Assembly: GCA_047619225.1 (NCBI GenBank)
Contig: JBLHJX010000002.1
Span: 7,431 to 71,430 of the forward strand
DNA from: JABIFK01 sp047619225
Lineage (GTDB): Bacteria; Latescibacterota; UBA2968
DNA: 64,000 nt
Direction of reading: 5' to 3'
The number at the start of each line of letters is the position of its first letter. Positions within the stretch are counted from its first letter, which is position 1. Below the pieces are notes generated by a model, which ran no database searches, was not told the DNA's origin, and was given only the letters and a program-made list of their open reading frames with translations. Shown in pieces: positions 8,653-17,334 of the stretch. The translations under genes and the position numbers were made by a program.

Positions 8653-9819
8653 CTACAACTTAAACGTCTTCAATTCCACCTGCTCAAGCGTCTGCGCAAT
8701 CATCGCATCCAAATCAAGTTGAGCTTCAATTTTATGAACCATATCCAACTTCGCTTTTGTTTCCGGATGCTTCGGCACAAACACCGAACAACAATCTTCA
8801 TACGGCTCAATCGACACCTCATACGTCCCAATCTTCCGTGCCACATCAATAATCTCTTCTTTATTATCCCCCGCCAACGGCCGTAAAATCGGCATCAACG
8901 TCACCTCTTCAATCGCCCGCATATTGGCCAACGTTTGCGACGCCACCTGCCCCACGTTATCCCCCGTCACCAAAGCCTGGCAGTTTGCCTTCTCTGCCAA
9001 TGCCGCCGCAATACGCACCATACACCGCCGATACAAAATTACACGATAGCTCTCAAGTGTATGCGTCATAATATGTCGCTGAATCTCAACAAACGGCACC
9101 AAATACAAATCCGACACATACTGATACCGATTCAGTATATTCACCAACTCTTCAGTATTGCGCTGTGAATTGCGATCGGTATACGGCTGACTGTGAAAAT
9201 GCACATAAGTCAAATGCACACCACGCTTCATAATCTTATACGACGCCACTGGCGAATCAATACCCGACGAAATCAAACTCATCGCGCGTTCATTTGCATC
9301 CACAGGCAAACCGCCCGGCGCAGAAACCTTCTCGGCATAAACAAAAAATCTCGACGCTGCAAGCTCAATATAAATTTCTAAATCAGCGCCTTTCATCTTC
9401 ACCTGTGCGCCCGAACGTTCCTTCACATATGCACCTACATCGCGATTGATCTCTTCCGACGTCATAAAAAAAGATTTATCGCTCCGCCGCGTCGACATTC
9501 TAAACGACTTAAATTCTGCTTTCTGTGCCAAAGCCCAAGCAGTCTCTCGCAAAGCCTCAATATTGCGATCAACAGTCACAGCCTCAGAAAAATTCGCCAC
9601 ACCAAACACTTGGCTCAACCGCTCCCGAATCACATCCAAAGGAGACTCAGGAGTCAGCTCCAAAATCATTCGCCCATGCAAACGCCGCACAGCACCACGC
9701 GGCACATTTTTTAAAGACCGATCAATATTGCGCTGGAGCCGTTGCTCAAACTTGCCTCGGTTTTTACCTTTCAAACCAATCTCGTGATAATGAATCAAAA
9801 ATAAACGCGCGTTAGTCAT
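8653..9819 (-). CDS. thiI: tRNA 4-thiouridine synthetase ThiI (no rhodanese domain)
   Basis: A 388-residue protein with a ferredoxin-like/THUMP N-terminal region (about 1-165) and a PP-loop adenylation domain with SLISSGIDSPVAS near residue 183 (usually SGGIDS; the first G is S here). VTGDNVGQVASQTLANM and EPYEDCCSVF follow. It activates U8 of tRNA for thiolation and can supply sulfur for thiamine synthesis. The C-terminal rhodanese domain of enterobacterial ThiI is missing, as in many bacteria. Its start overlaps the stop of the upstream phosphatase gene by ATGA, implying translational coupling. A thiamine kinase gene (thiL) also occurs in the window but is not linked. Confidence 0.93.
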   Translation of the reverse strand: MTNARLFLIHYHEIGLKGKNRGKFEQRLQRNIDRSLKNVPRGAVRRLHGRMILELTPESPLDVIRERLSQVFGVANFSEAVTVDRNIEALRETAWALAQKAEFKSFRMSTRRSDKSFFMTSEEINRDVGAYVKERSGAQVKMKGADLEIYIELAASRFFVYAEKVSAPGGLPVDANERAMSLISSGIDSPVASYKIMKRGVHLTYVHFHSQPYTDRNSQRNTEELVNILNRYQYVSDLYLVPFVEIQRHIMTHTLESYRVILYRRCMVRIAAALAEKANCQALVTGDNVGQVASQTLANMRAIEEVTLMPILRPLAGDNKEEIIDVARKIGTYEVSIEPYEDCCSVFVPKHPETKAKLDMVHKIEAQLDLDAMIAQTLEQVELKTFKL

Positions 9820-11375
9820 GAAACCTCTCGTTGCAAAATCACCATGGTAATATCATCTGTTCGCGGTGCATCCCCAATAAAAGCCACCACCTGGGACACA
9901 GTCTTATCAATCAAATCTTTAGGAGTCATATCTGTGCCTGCTTGTTCAAGCACATGCAAAAAACGATCATCATCAAACAAATCACTGCGGGCATTTTGTG
10001 CCTCAACCACCCCATCCGAATACAAAACCAAACGTTCACCAGGTGCCAACGTCACACAAACCGTTTCATACGGCTCATCGGGTCGCACAATTTTGGGCAA
10101 TCCCAACGGATATCCACTCAAGTCAACCAACCGAGCCTTTTCACCCACCAAAATAGGCGGGCAATGTCCCGCACTGGCCATCTGCACCACACCTGTTTGC
10201 ACATCCAAAACCGCAACACAACACGTAATAAAGGTCGCCAAATCAATTTGGCCTTCCAAAGACGCATTGAGCCCATCCAATATCCCTGCCGGCTCGATAT
10301 GCCCTTCACATTCATACCGCAACATCTCATTAAATCGCAGCGCCGTTACAGCCGCTTCCATTGCTTTACCAGACACATCAGCCACCACAATCGCCAGCTT
10401 GGTCTTCTCTTTATCCAACCAACGATATGCATAATAATCCCCCCCCACACTGTTGGCCGGAATACATCGCCCCGACAAATCATACCCCGTCAAATCAGGC
10501 ACCGCAGGAGGTAACAAATCCATTTGCATATCATGAGCCGTTTGCAACTCATCTCGCATCTCGGCAAACTGCTGTGTATAACGCAACCACTGGCGTGCTT
10601 CTTCACCCAATGTTTGCTCATACGCCGATGCAAACAACCCACATGAAAACGGTGCAAAAGCAAGAACAAACAGCACCTGCACATCCGATTCGGGCGCCAA
10701 ATATTCAACGATACTGATCACACACATCAAAACAGCCAAAGCAGCCAGAATCAACACCACATGTTTCCAAAACCCATACCGCTCAACAGCTTTACGGCTT
10801 TCCACATACGCTTCATCCAAACGCAATCCACGATCTGCCGCCAGCAAATACATATAAAAACATTTAATCACAAAAAACAAACCCGGCAAAAATAACAAAA
10901 AAAATGTAAGCGCAACGGTCACTAAAATGACATTCTGAGACCTCAAAAAAGCCACAATATCTTCTGGGCCAATCGCAATCATCCAAGGTGTGTCTTCTAT
11001 AATGCGATTGCGAAAAGCATTGAGCATAGCAGCAAATACTTCACTTTGCAAAAACAACGGTACCGCAATCAGCAATATGCCCAAAATAAAAAACAGCATA
11101 ATAAAAACAGTAATTGAAAAAAACCGAAGAAAACGCTTCACTTGGCCAAAAAGATCACGGAAATGAGGACGTTGTCCTTGCACACCTCGCAAAGTCATCA
11201 ACAACAACCCCGCATACAAACTGCCCATCAACAACGTGCCCGAAAGCATACTCAACCCAAACGCAATCACCGATGCGGCAAACAAAATAGGAATATTGCT
11301 TGCCCACACAGATAACGCATCTGTAAAACATTTTCGGATACGTAATGTTGCATGATATGGAATTTCAAGTGCCAT
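9816..11375 (-). CDS. Membrane-anchored SpoIIE/PP2C-type protein phosphatase (paralogue)
   Basis: 519 residues, same architecture as the gene at 1537: hydrophobic N-terminal half with the shared DLFGQVKRF and LDEAYVESRKAVERYGF segments, linker LQTAHDMQMDLLPP, then a SpoIIE catalytic domain with VGGDYY, ADVSGKAM, ASAGH, LYSDGVVEA and RTDDITM. All metal-binding acidic residues are present. The two genes are duplicates that diverged in the membrane part. The stop overlaps the thiI start by four bases. The start ATG has only a weak upstream GATTGG. The substrate is probably a phosphorylated STAS-type antagonist, not found nearby. Confidence 0.9.
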   Translation of the reverse strand: MALEIPYHATLRIRKCFTDALSVWASNIPILFAASVIAFGLSMLSGTLLMGSLYAGLLLMTLRGVQGQRPHFRDLFGQVKRFLRFFSITVFIMLFFILGILLIAVPLFLQSEVFAAMLNAFRNRIIEDTPWMIAIGPEDIVAFLRSQNVILVTVALTFFLLFLPGLFFVIKCFYMYLLAADRGLRLDEAYVESRKAVERYGFWKHVVLILAALAVLMCVISIVEYLAPESDVQVLFVLAFAPFSCGLFASAYEQTLGEEARQWLRYTQQFAEMRDELQTAHDMQMDLLPPAVPDLTGYDLSGRCIPANSVGGDYYAYRWLDKEKTKLAIVVADVSGKAMEAAVTALRFNEMLRYECEGHIEPAGILDGLNASLEGQIDLATFITCCVAVLDVQTGVVQMASAGHCPPILVGEKARLVDLSGYPLGLPKIVRPDEPYETVCVTLAPGERLVLYSDGVVEAQNARSDLFDDDRFLHVLEQAGTDMTPKDLIDKTVSQVVAFIGDAPRTDDITMVILQREVS

Positions 11376-11460
11376 AAAAAAACCAATCTTGATAGATCAA
11401 AAAGATGTTACATCTACGATCTATCGTTTACTTTCTGCCATCTTCCTTCTCCCGCTTCAA

Positions 11461-11498
11461 AAAAACACTCCGCCCCCTTGCGCACAAGGGCGACGGAG
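11461..11498 (-). terminator. Terminator after the NtrC-type regulator
   Basis: On the minus strand CTCCG, CCCTTG, loop, CAAGGG, CGGAG, then a T-run. Two stacked stems (5 and 6 bp) end the kinase-regulator transcript 87 bases after its stop. Confidence 0.65.
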
Positions 11499-11584
11499 CA
11501 AATATCCGCGCTAAAAGATAGGCGTTTGCAATCAGAAAATCAAGCAAAGGTCTTCATAACCATTATTCAGGTTACCAGTGGTTC

Positions 11585-12994
11585 TTAATTGTCTTTACCC
11601 AATTTATATTTTCGATACAGATGCCGAAACTGATCATAACTGAGCTGGAGCTGCTTAGCGGCCTCGCGCTGATTCCAATCCACTTCATTTAAAGTACGGC
11701 GCAACAACCCCAACTCAAACGCACGTATTTGGCCCTCAAACCCATCACCCGTATCGCCTGCCAAAAGCACGCGTTCTGTAATTTCGGGCGACAAATCACC
11801 CAAATCAATCTTTTCTCCCTTGGCCATACACGCCGCACGTTCAGCAGCAAACTTAACCTCGCGCACATTGCCCGGCCAATGATAAGCCAACATATGTTCC
11901 AATGCCGCTTTTGAAAATGCGCGTTTTTTTAAACCGGGCATTTCTTGCACCATCTGTTCAACAAAAAAATCGGCCAAAGCCGGAATATCTTCTCTGCGTT
12001 CTCGAAGCGGTGCAATGCGCAACACTTCAAAACGCAACCGATCATACAAATCCTGTCGAAAACGACCCTCTGCAATATCCTTCTCCAAATCGGCATTGGT
12101 CGCCGCAATAATACGCACATTCACAGAAATGGGCGTTGCGCTGCCCACCCGTTGAATTTCTTGATATTCAATGGCCCGCAACACATTTTGTTGAAACTCA
12201 GGTGTGGTATTGCCAATTTCATCCAAAAGAATGGTGCCACCATCGGCCGCCTCAAACTTGCCAATGCGCGCTTCCGTCGCACCCGTATAAGCCCCTTTTT
12301 CATGGCCAAACAACTCGGCTTCTAACAACTGATCCGACAATGCCGCACAATTTACCTTCACAAAGGGCCGATCTTTACGAACGCCACCATAATGAATCGC
12401 GGCTGCAACTAGCTCTTTCCCCGTGCCGGGTTCACCCAAAATCAGCGCTGGACGTGGAATCGACGCAATCGCATAGGCTTGGTTTAAAACCTGCTGCATT
12501 TGAGGGCTAGACCCAATCACCTGATACCGCTTGCCAAACTCATCGCGATAAAATTGATTTTGGCGACCCAAATCGGCCACCTCCGCCCGCAAACGCGCAT
12601 TTTCACTCACGGCCTGTCGCATCCGATCCAACTTTTCCAAACTCAGCTCAATCTTATCTTCAATATAAAAATCTTTCTCAATAAAATCTGTCGCACCCAA
12701 TCGCAAGGCTGCCACAGCCGTATCAACCGTACCTTGCCCAGTCAACATAATCACGGGCAAATCAGGCACCACCTCGCGCATTTGAGGCAAAATCTCTAAC
12801 CCATCGGGTTCCCCAGGGCCAAAATCCAAATCCAAAATAACCAAAGCAACATCGTCCGGATGTGCTTTCAAATACGCCAATGCCTCACGCCCAGTTGAAA
12901 ATGCCTGAACCGAACGCGCATCATCTTGCAAACTCCGAATGAGCATATCCAACACTTCAACCTGATCATCCGCAACCAAAATCTGAGAACTCAT
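11585..12994 (-). CDS. NtrC-family sigma-54-dependent response regulator
   Basis: 469 residues from the ATG at 12994 (a GTG at 13003 is an alternative). The receiver domain occupies 1-125 with the acidic pair near residue 9 and the phospho-acceptor near D55. The AAA+ domain has Walker A GEPGTGKE (187-194), the sigma-54 contact loop GAYTGA (234-239; Y in place of F is tolerated), Walker B GGTILLDEIG and an R-finger region. A Fis-type helix-turn-helix ends the protein (NQREAAKQLQLSYDQFRHLY). All parts needed to activate RpoN promoters are intact. It lies 66 bases after the TPR kinase gene, its likely partner. The sigma-54-like promoters before pspA (18.7 kb) and the phosphatase (1.5 kb) are possible targets. 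Confidence 0.93.
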   Translation of the reverse strand: MSSQILVADDQVEVLDMLIRSLQDDARSVQAFSTGREALAYLKAHPDDVALVILDLDFGPGEPDGLEILPQMREVVPDLPVIMLTGQGTVDTAVAALRLGATDFIEKDFYIEDKIELSLEKLDRMRQAVSENARLRAEVADLGRQNQFYRDEFGKRYQVIGSSPQMQQVLNQAYAIASIPRPALILGEPGTGKELVAAAIHYGGVRKDRPFVKVNCAALSDQLLEAELFGHEKGAYTGATEARIGKFEAADGGTILLDEIGNTTPEFQQNVLRAIEYQEIQRVGSATPISVNVRIIAATNADLEKDIAEGRFRQDLYDRLRFEVLRIAPLRERREDIPALADFFVEQMVQEMPGLKKRAFSKAALEHMLAYHWPGNVREVKFAAERAACMAKGEKIDLGDLSPEITERVLLAGDTGDGFEGQIRAFELGLLRRTLNEVDWNQREAAKQLQLSYDQFRHLYRKYKLGKDN

Positions 12995-13060
12995 AAACAC
13001 CACAATCCATATCGCTTAAAGTTTTAAAATTCTGATTGGGCCTTCTCCTTCTTACCGCCT

Positions 13061-14692
13061 TTATCTTACAAACTCTTCCGCAATAGGATCACGTGACGCA
13101 TCTGTCAGATTACGCTGCAACCCAATGCTATCCTCCTCTGAAGATACCTCAAAGTCGATAGGTAAATCAATACGAAAAACAGCCCCCGCCCCTTCTTGGC
13201 TAATCAAACGCAACGTACCTCGGTGTGCAGATACAATACGCGAACAAATACTCAGTCCATAACCATTGCCATGTTCACGCGTTGAAAACCCAGGATCAAA
13301 AATATGCTGTTGCAAATCGTCAGGTATACCAGGCCCATTGTCTTCCACTTCAATATACACCGAATTGCGTTCCCCATCTGCCCCCACCTGAATAACCACC
13401 CGCCCATCATCTGAAACCGCATCAATGGCATTAAGAGCCAAATTGGTCACCGCTTCACTCAGCATAGCCGCATCAGCCTTTACCTGAGGCACTTTATTCT
13501 CAGCCGCAAATGTCACTGCCTTTTGCCCCGCACGCGGTTGAATAGACCCAACGGCCCGCTCAATCAACGCCACCACATTCACCAAGGTCAAATTCATAGC
13601 CTCTTGTTTCATCGACCGTAAGTAAGCCACCCACTGGTAATAAACCTCTTCCTGCTCTTCCGTAATCTCTTGTAAATCTGCCATACCAGGAGCATCCTCA
13701 GGCAGCTTGCGCAAAGTGCGGCGCATGCGACTGCCCGACAAACCCATCAAATTTTTAATGCGATGACCGTGTGTGTACAAGCTTTCATAAACCTGTGCAC
13801 GCCCCAAATCGATCAGTTCCAGAGACAACCGCGACAAAATAGAAGGGGCTTGTACGCCAAACTCCTCCGTGATATTTGCAAACTCCATCGTCATTTGGGC
13901 CGAGCTCATATGATGAAAAAGCAAACGGGCAAAGTTGCCATAAGGCAACGTATAATCTGGCTCCAATTGAATGGCAATTTTGAACTCACCCAAGGCAGGC
14001 AAGATCTGACCCGTTTTCATCAACAACACACCCAAATTGTTGTGCCCCGGCGCAAACAACGAATCCACTTCCAAACCACGCCGATACACATCAATCGCCC
14101 GCCGATTGTAATCGGGAAAATCGTCGAGCAAACTGGCCAACAAAAAACACACCCGATCCAAAGACGCAAACTCAGCCCCAGCCTCACAAGCCAATACAAT
14201 GGCATCTAATTGAGCAACCGCCTTTTGTCGATCTGCCGACCCAGGCGCAGCCCCACGTGCATAAAGCAACGCCAACTGAAAGCGCGCACGAAAATGATTG
14301 GCATCACAATCAATGGCCTTTGAAAACGCACGTTCAGCATCTTTTTCTTGCCCAAGCTTAACGGCACACAAACCCCATTGAAAATGAAGATCTGCACGCT
14401 GCGAGTCATGTTCCAAACACACTTGAAAACGTGCTTGTGCAACATCCCACATGCCTTGTCGATACGCCACCACGCCCAAATTATGCATTGCCCGAATATC
14501 GCGCTCATCGACCAATAAAGCAGCCTCATAAGCACGTTGAGCATCTGAAAAATCGTCTGTCAAAAGTGCAGCATCACCCTCACGCGTCTTCAACCGCGCC
14601 GCTTCATGCCCCGACTCAGGCAATTCAGATGCAGGATCTATCCGATCCGAAGGTCGCGGCAAAGCATGGGTTATATTTTCTGTTTTGTCCAT
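13061..14692 (-). CDS. TPR-containing sensor histidine kinase
   Basis: 543 residues from the ATG giving MDKTENITHA; a longer frame begins nine codons earlier. About five TPR-like helix pairs span residues 40-260 (AMHNLGVVAYRQG, HNNLGVLLMKTGQI). The dimerisation box has a candidate phospho-histidine in THGHRIKNLMGL (His310). The HATPase domain shows NLALNAIDAV (N box), DNGPGIP (G1), STREHGNGYGLSI (G2). No membrane segment or signal peptide is seen, so it is a cytoplasmic sensor whose input probably comes through protein contacts of the TPRs. It precedes the NtrC-type regulator in the same operon and should phosphorylate it. Confidence 0.9.
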   Translation of the reverse strand: MDKTENITHALPRPSDRIDPASELPESGHEAARLKTREGDAALLTDDFSDAQRAYEAALLVDERDIRAMHNLGVVAYRQGMWDVAQARFQVCLEHDSQRADLHFQWGLCAVKLGQEKDAERAFSKAIDCDANHFRARFQLALLYARGAAPGSADRQKAVAQLDAIVLACEAGAEFASLDRVCFLLASLLDDFPDYNRRAIDVYRRGLEVDSLFAPGHNNLGVLLMKTGQILPALGEFKIAIQLEPDYTLPYGNFARLLFHHMSSAQMTMEFANITEEFGVQAPSILSRLSLELIDLGRAQVYESLYTHGHRIKNLMGLSGSRMRRTLRKLPEDAPGMADLQEITEEQEEVYYQWVAYLRSMKQEAMNLTLVNVVALIERAVGSIQPRAGQKAVTFAAENKVPQVKADAAMLSEAVTNLALNAIDAVSDDGRVVIQVGADGERNSVYIEVEDNGPGIPDDLQQHIFDPGFSTREHGNGYGLSICSRIVSAHRGTLRLISQEGAGAVFRIDLPIDFEVSSEEDSIGLQRNLTDASRDPIAEEFVR

Positions 14693-14727
14693 AAATTCAC
14701 CAATAAAATAAAGCCACAAATCTAATA

Positions 14728-14773
14728 GTCACAAGTCAAAACTTATAAATGCCCAATTGTTTTGACTTGTGAC
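14728..14773. repeat. Perfect 15-bp inverted repeat
   Basis: GTCACAAGTCAAAAC (14728-14742) and GTTTTGACTTGTGAC (14759-14773) around a 16-base AT-rich loop, in the spacer upstream of the TPR kinase and downstream of the ECF gene. It could be an operator, or a terminator of the psp-like operon without a T-tract. Confidence 0.8.
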
Positions 14774-14850
14774 CTAAAACCTAAGACCTGTGACTGCTAT
14801 GACTACTTTCTGCCTTTTTACCCGTCACTTTCTACGTCACTCTCTATATC
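14761..14850. repeat. Degenerate 7-bp-period repeat
   Basis: Heptads can be read off in register: GACTTGT GACCTAA, then AACCTAA GACCTGT, then TTCTGCC TTTTTAC, then CCGTCAC TTTCTAC. Individual units drift, but the period of seven holds for about 80 bases. The same pattern recurs in other spacers of this window. Confidence 0.6.
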
Positions 14851-14904
14851 TATAACTTAATGTATATGTCTTGCCCCATGCAAGCGCATTTCACAGTGCA
14901 CATC

Positions 14905-15474
14905 TTATCCTGGCTGCAAACCCAATTTTCGAAATTCGCCCTTCAACTGTCGCCGCGCTCTGCAAAGCCACGTCTTCACCGTGCCAAGCGGCACCTGCAA
15001 TGTCTGTGTAATTTCTTCATACGACCAATCCAACACATAACGGTACCACATCGCTTTGCGGTACCGTTCGGGCAATTTTTCAATACTCTGGCGCACCAGC
15101 TCTGCGCGTTCCTTATCTTGCACCAAACGTGCCGGATCATCCATCTTATCAAAATCGCGCAACACACCACTCACTGCTTCAGGATCTTCAGAAGTCTGAA
15201 GCCAATTTTGTCGTGACTGCACAGATCGCAAATGAGACCGATACACATTCAACGCAATTTGTGTCAACCACGTTGAAAACAAAGCATCCCCTTTAAAAGT
15301 ATGCAATGACTTAAAAGCCCGGAAAAAGGTATTTTGCACCAAATCGTCCAACGTATCCCGATCCCGTAAACGCTGTGCCAACACCCCATAAACCTGATCC
15401 CGATGCTGATAATACAATTTCTCAAAAGCTTTTCGATCACCCTTCAACGATTTCTGAATCAAAATGTTATCCAT
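14905..15474 (-). CDS. ECF-family RNA polymerase sigma factor
   Basis: 189 residues. Region 2 (about 20-85) has YYQHRDQVYGVLAQRL, DDLVQNTFFRAF and STWLTQIALNVYRS. Region 4 (about 125-180) has LPERYRKAMWYRYV and YEEITQTLQVPLGTVKTWL, a helix-turn-helix for the -35 element. No anti-sigma gene is adjacent. It is the last gene on the minus strand after the pspA-led series, 83 bases beyond the small membrane protein gene, and could be part of the same envelope-stress transcript or have its own promoter. Confidence 0.9.
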   Translation of the reverse strand: MDNILIQKSLKGDRKAFEKLYYQHRDQVYGVLAQRLRDRDTLDDLVQNTFFRAFKSLHTFKGDALFSTWLTQIALNVYRSHLRSVQSRQNWLQTSEDPEAVSGVLRDFDKMDDPARLVQDKERAELVRQSIEKLPERYRKAMWYRYVLDWSYEEITQTLQVPLGTVKTWLCRARRQLKGEFRKLGLQPG

Positions 15475-15556
15475 GACAACCCCCTTTTGTGTTATAGCCT
15501 ATGCAATTTATCATAAGCTATTTTCAAACATATAAAACCACTTCACCAAGCAGTCT

Positions 15557-15730
15557 TTAATCTTCTCTATTCACCAAACGCAAACCAACCATCACACACC
15601 CAACGGCCACAGCAAGCTTAACCAACAAAAAAGCCAACCCAAATACAGAGCCAATCAGTGGAAATAAAACCTGCAACGCAATCACACCACCAACGACAAT
15701 CAACAAAATACCTAAGAGTTTAACGAGCAT
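15557..15730 (-). CDS. Small membrane protein of the psp-like operon
   Basis: 57 residues from the ATG at 15730 (a GTG eight codons upstream is possible). Nearly all of it is hydrophobic: two predicted membrane helices (MLVKLLGILLIVVGGVIALQ, then a Gly/Ala/Val/Leu-rich stretch) and a short basic tail, RLVNRED. Small two-helix proteins of this type often accompany PspA homologues (PspG- or LiaI-like roles), but similarity here is only in size and hydrophobicity. A purine-rich GAAAGAGA lies before the start. Confidence 0.65.
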   Translation of the reverse strand: MLVKLLGILLIVVGGVIALQVLFPLIGSVFGLAFLLVKLAVAVGCVMVGLRLVNRED

Positions 15731-15782
15731 GGCCAGTCTCTTTCTATAAAACACGTGAGAACGGGTGAGGTGTTACTTTCTA

Positions 15783-16118
15783 TTAAACCTTTTCGCCATC
15801 TTCTACAGACGCATCTGCCTGCCTCTCTGAACGACTCAACTTTTCATCAATCGTAATCACAATCTCCTGAATATCTGATAACCGTTTCTCCAAATGTGTA
15901 ATGCGTTCAGAAGATGCCTCTTGATCCGATGATTTTGTATTTTTTTGCTTACTAAATTTAAAAATGTTGGTTCGGTCTATGAGTTTTAAAAATATTCCCC
16001 AAATCATAAAAAGCAAAACCCCACCCCCAAGCGATGGGCCATGCATAACATAACCTATCGAGCCTCCGGTCAAAATAATCATACAAATACAAACGGTGAA
16101 TTGGAATACAACAGGCAT
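15783..16118 (-). CDS. Membrane protein with C-terminal coiled-coil motif shared in the operon
   Basis: 111 residues: two N-terminal membrane segments (about 5-25 and 30-47), a basic linker, and a C-terminal helix THLEKRLSDIQEIVITIDEK. The same helix ends the proteins at 16231-17043 and 17112-17309. Its leader, GGGAGGGTAATTTT before the ATG, is nearly identical to that of the gene at 17309, suggesting duplication or shared translational control. It is probably a PspB-like membrane partner with a cytoplasmic coiled coil. I recognise no named family. Confidence 0.7.
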   Translation of the reverse strand: MPVVFQFTVCICMIILTGGSIGYVMHGPSLGGGVLLFMIWGIFLKLIDRTNIFKFSKQKNTKSSDQEASSERITHLEKRLSDIQEIVITIDEKLSRSERQADASVEDGEKV

Positions 16119-16230
16119 AAAATTACCCTCCCTTTAATCTTTCTCAGCCAGTTCTGGCTCCAGTGATCTTTCAAACCGATTTGTATATAGGACGACTCTT
16201 GTAGTTAATCCCGAACTGAAAGCCACTTTT

Positions 16231-17043
16231 TTACGTTCGCTTTAATCGCCGATCCAATCGATCATCAATCGACAGCAAAATATCTTGCAAATCATTCACA
16301 CGATTTTCAAAATCTGCAATCCGCGTATCAAAATTATCTTCACTCTCTACCGCAAAACGCCGCTTATAAATATAATAACCACCCAAGCCCATCAACAAAA
16401 TTGCACCGAACACAGATGCAATATTTGTCATGTGCAACAAAAAAATATGATTGGTATTTTCATGGGGAAATGATGCAATAGCAGGAACGGGAGGAACTGC
16501 AGGCGTAGGAGGAACTTGAAAATTCATTTTTGGAATATGGATCTCAGGAATATGCACTTCAATTTCTGGAATGTGAATTTCCGGCACATGAATGTGTTGG
16601 CCTGGAACGATAGGTTGATTGGCATCTTTCATCTGTTTGATGTATTCAGGTTTTACACCCGTGCTATAAAAGGTAATAATGTCTCGGATGGAGATATCAG
16701 AATAACCAAGTTCTTTAATTTGCTTGATATAGTCGGGTTTCACACCTACAGAATATAAAGTAGTTATATCGCGTGTTGAAATATCAGAATAATCAAGTTC
16801 TTTAATCTGTTTGATATATTCAGGCTTGACACCTACAGAATACAGCGTTGTAAGTTCATTCGCCGAAAGGTTGCTATATCCCAACCCTTTAAGTTGTTGA
16901 ATATATTCTGGTGTCACACCCACCGATGCAAGCGTTGTAATTTCGCGAGCAGAAAAATTGAATCCAGTATACTGTTCGGCATAGGCGTTACAGGCAACAA
17001 ACACAATGAGCAGAGTCGGAAAAATATTTCGGGGGAAAGTCAT
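16231..17043 (-). CDS. Exported repeat protein with membrane anchor and shared C-terminal motif
   Basis: 270 residues from the ATG at 17043, preceded by AAGGA (a start eight codons upstream is possible). A signal peptide ends near NAYAEQ. Four tandem repeats of about 29 residues follow, consensus DITTLYSVGVKPEYIKQIKE then LGYSDIS; similar VTPEYI-L-GY repeats occur in BlaR1/M56-type sensor proteins. Next come HIPEI repeats (IHVPEIHIPEIEVHIPEIHI), a proline-rich stretch, one membrane helix (about 210-230), and a cytoplasmic helix NRVNDLQDILLSIDDRLDRR shared with two neighbours. The layout suggests a sensor carrying an extracytoplasmic signal to the PspA-side complex. No enzyme domain is visible. 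Confidence 0.75.
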   Translation of the reverse strand: MTFPRNIFPTLLIVFVACNAYAEQYTGFNFSAREITTLASVGVTPEYIQQLKGLGYSNLSANELTTLYSVGVKPEYIKQIKELDYSDISTRDITTLYSVGVKPDYIKQIKELGYSDISIRDIITFYSTGVKPEYIKQMKDANQPIVPGQHIHVPEIHIPEIEVHIPEIHIPKMNFQVPPTPAVPPVPAIASFPHENTNHIFLLHMTNIASVFGAILLMGLGGYYIYKRRFAVESEDNFDTRIADFENRVNDLQDILLSIDDRLDRRLKRT

Positions 17044-17111
17044 GATCAAATCCTTAAGAAAGCTCACGCACAGTAGGAGTTATATTGTTATAAGAAGAAC
17101 GTTTCAACTGA

Positions 17112-17309
17112 TCACTTTCGATCCAACTTATCATCTATCGTAATCATCACATCCTGAATATCTGTCAGTCGCCGATCAAGCTCATCCATACGGCCGATCA
17201 AACGGGCTTCTGCATCTGACGGCACGCTATCTTTCCCACGTCGTTCTATATACTTATGAACCGCTGATGCCAGTATGATCAGCGCAACCATAATGCCAAC
17301 GTCAATCAT
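17112..17309 (-). CDS. PspB-like small membrane protein
   Basis: 65 residues: one N-terminal membrane helix (IDVGIMVALIILASAVHKYI), a basic junction (ERRGK) and a C-terminal coiled coil, MDELDRRLTDIQDVMITIDD. Size and topology equal those of PspB (one helix plus a leucine-rich cytoplasmic coil), and it sits two genes after pspA, but sequence identity to E. coli PspB is not evident. A strong GGGAGGG lies eight bases before the ATG. Confidence 0.7.
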   Translation of the reverse strand: MIDVGIMVALIILASAVHKYIERRGKDSVPSDAEARLIGRMDELDRRLTDIQDVMITIDDKLDRK

Positions 17310-17334
17310 GAAATTACCCTCCCTAAACGCTCAT

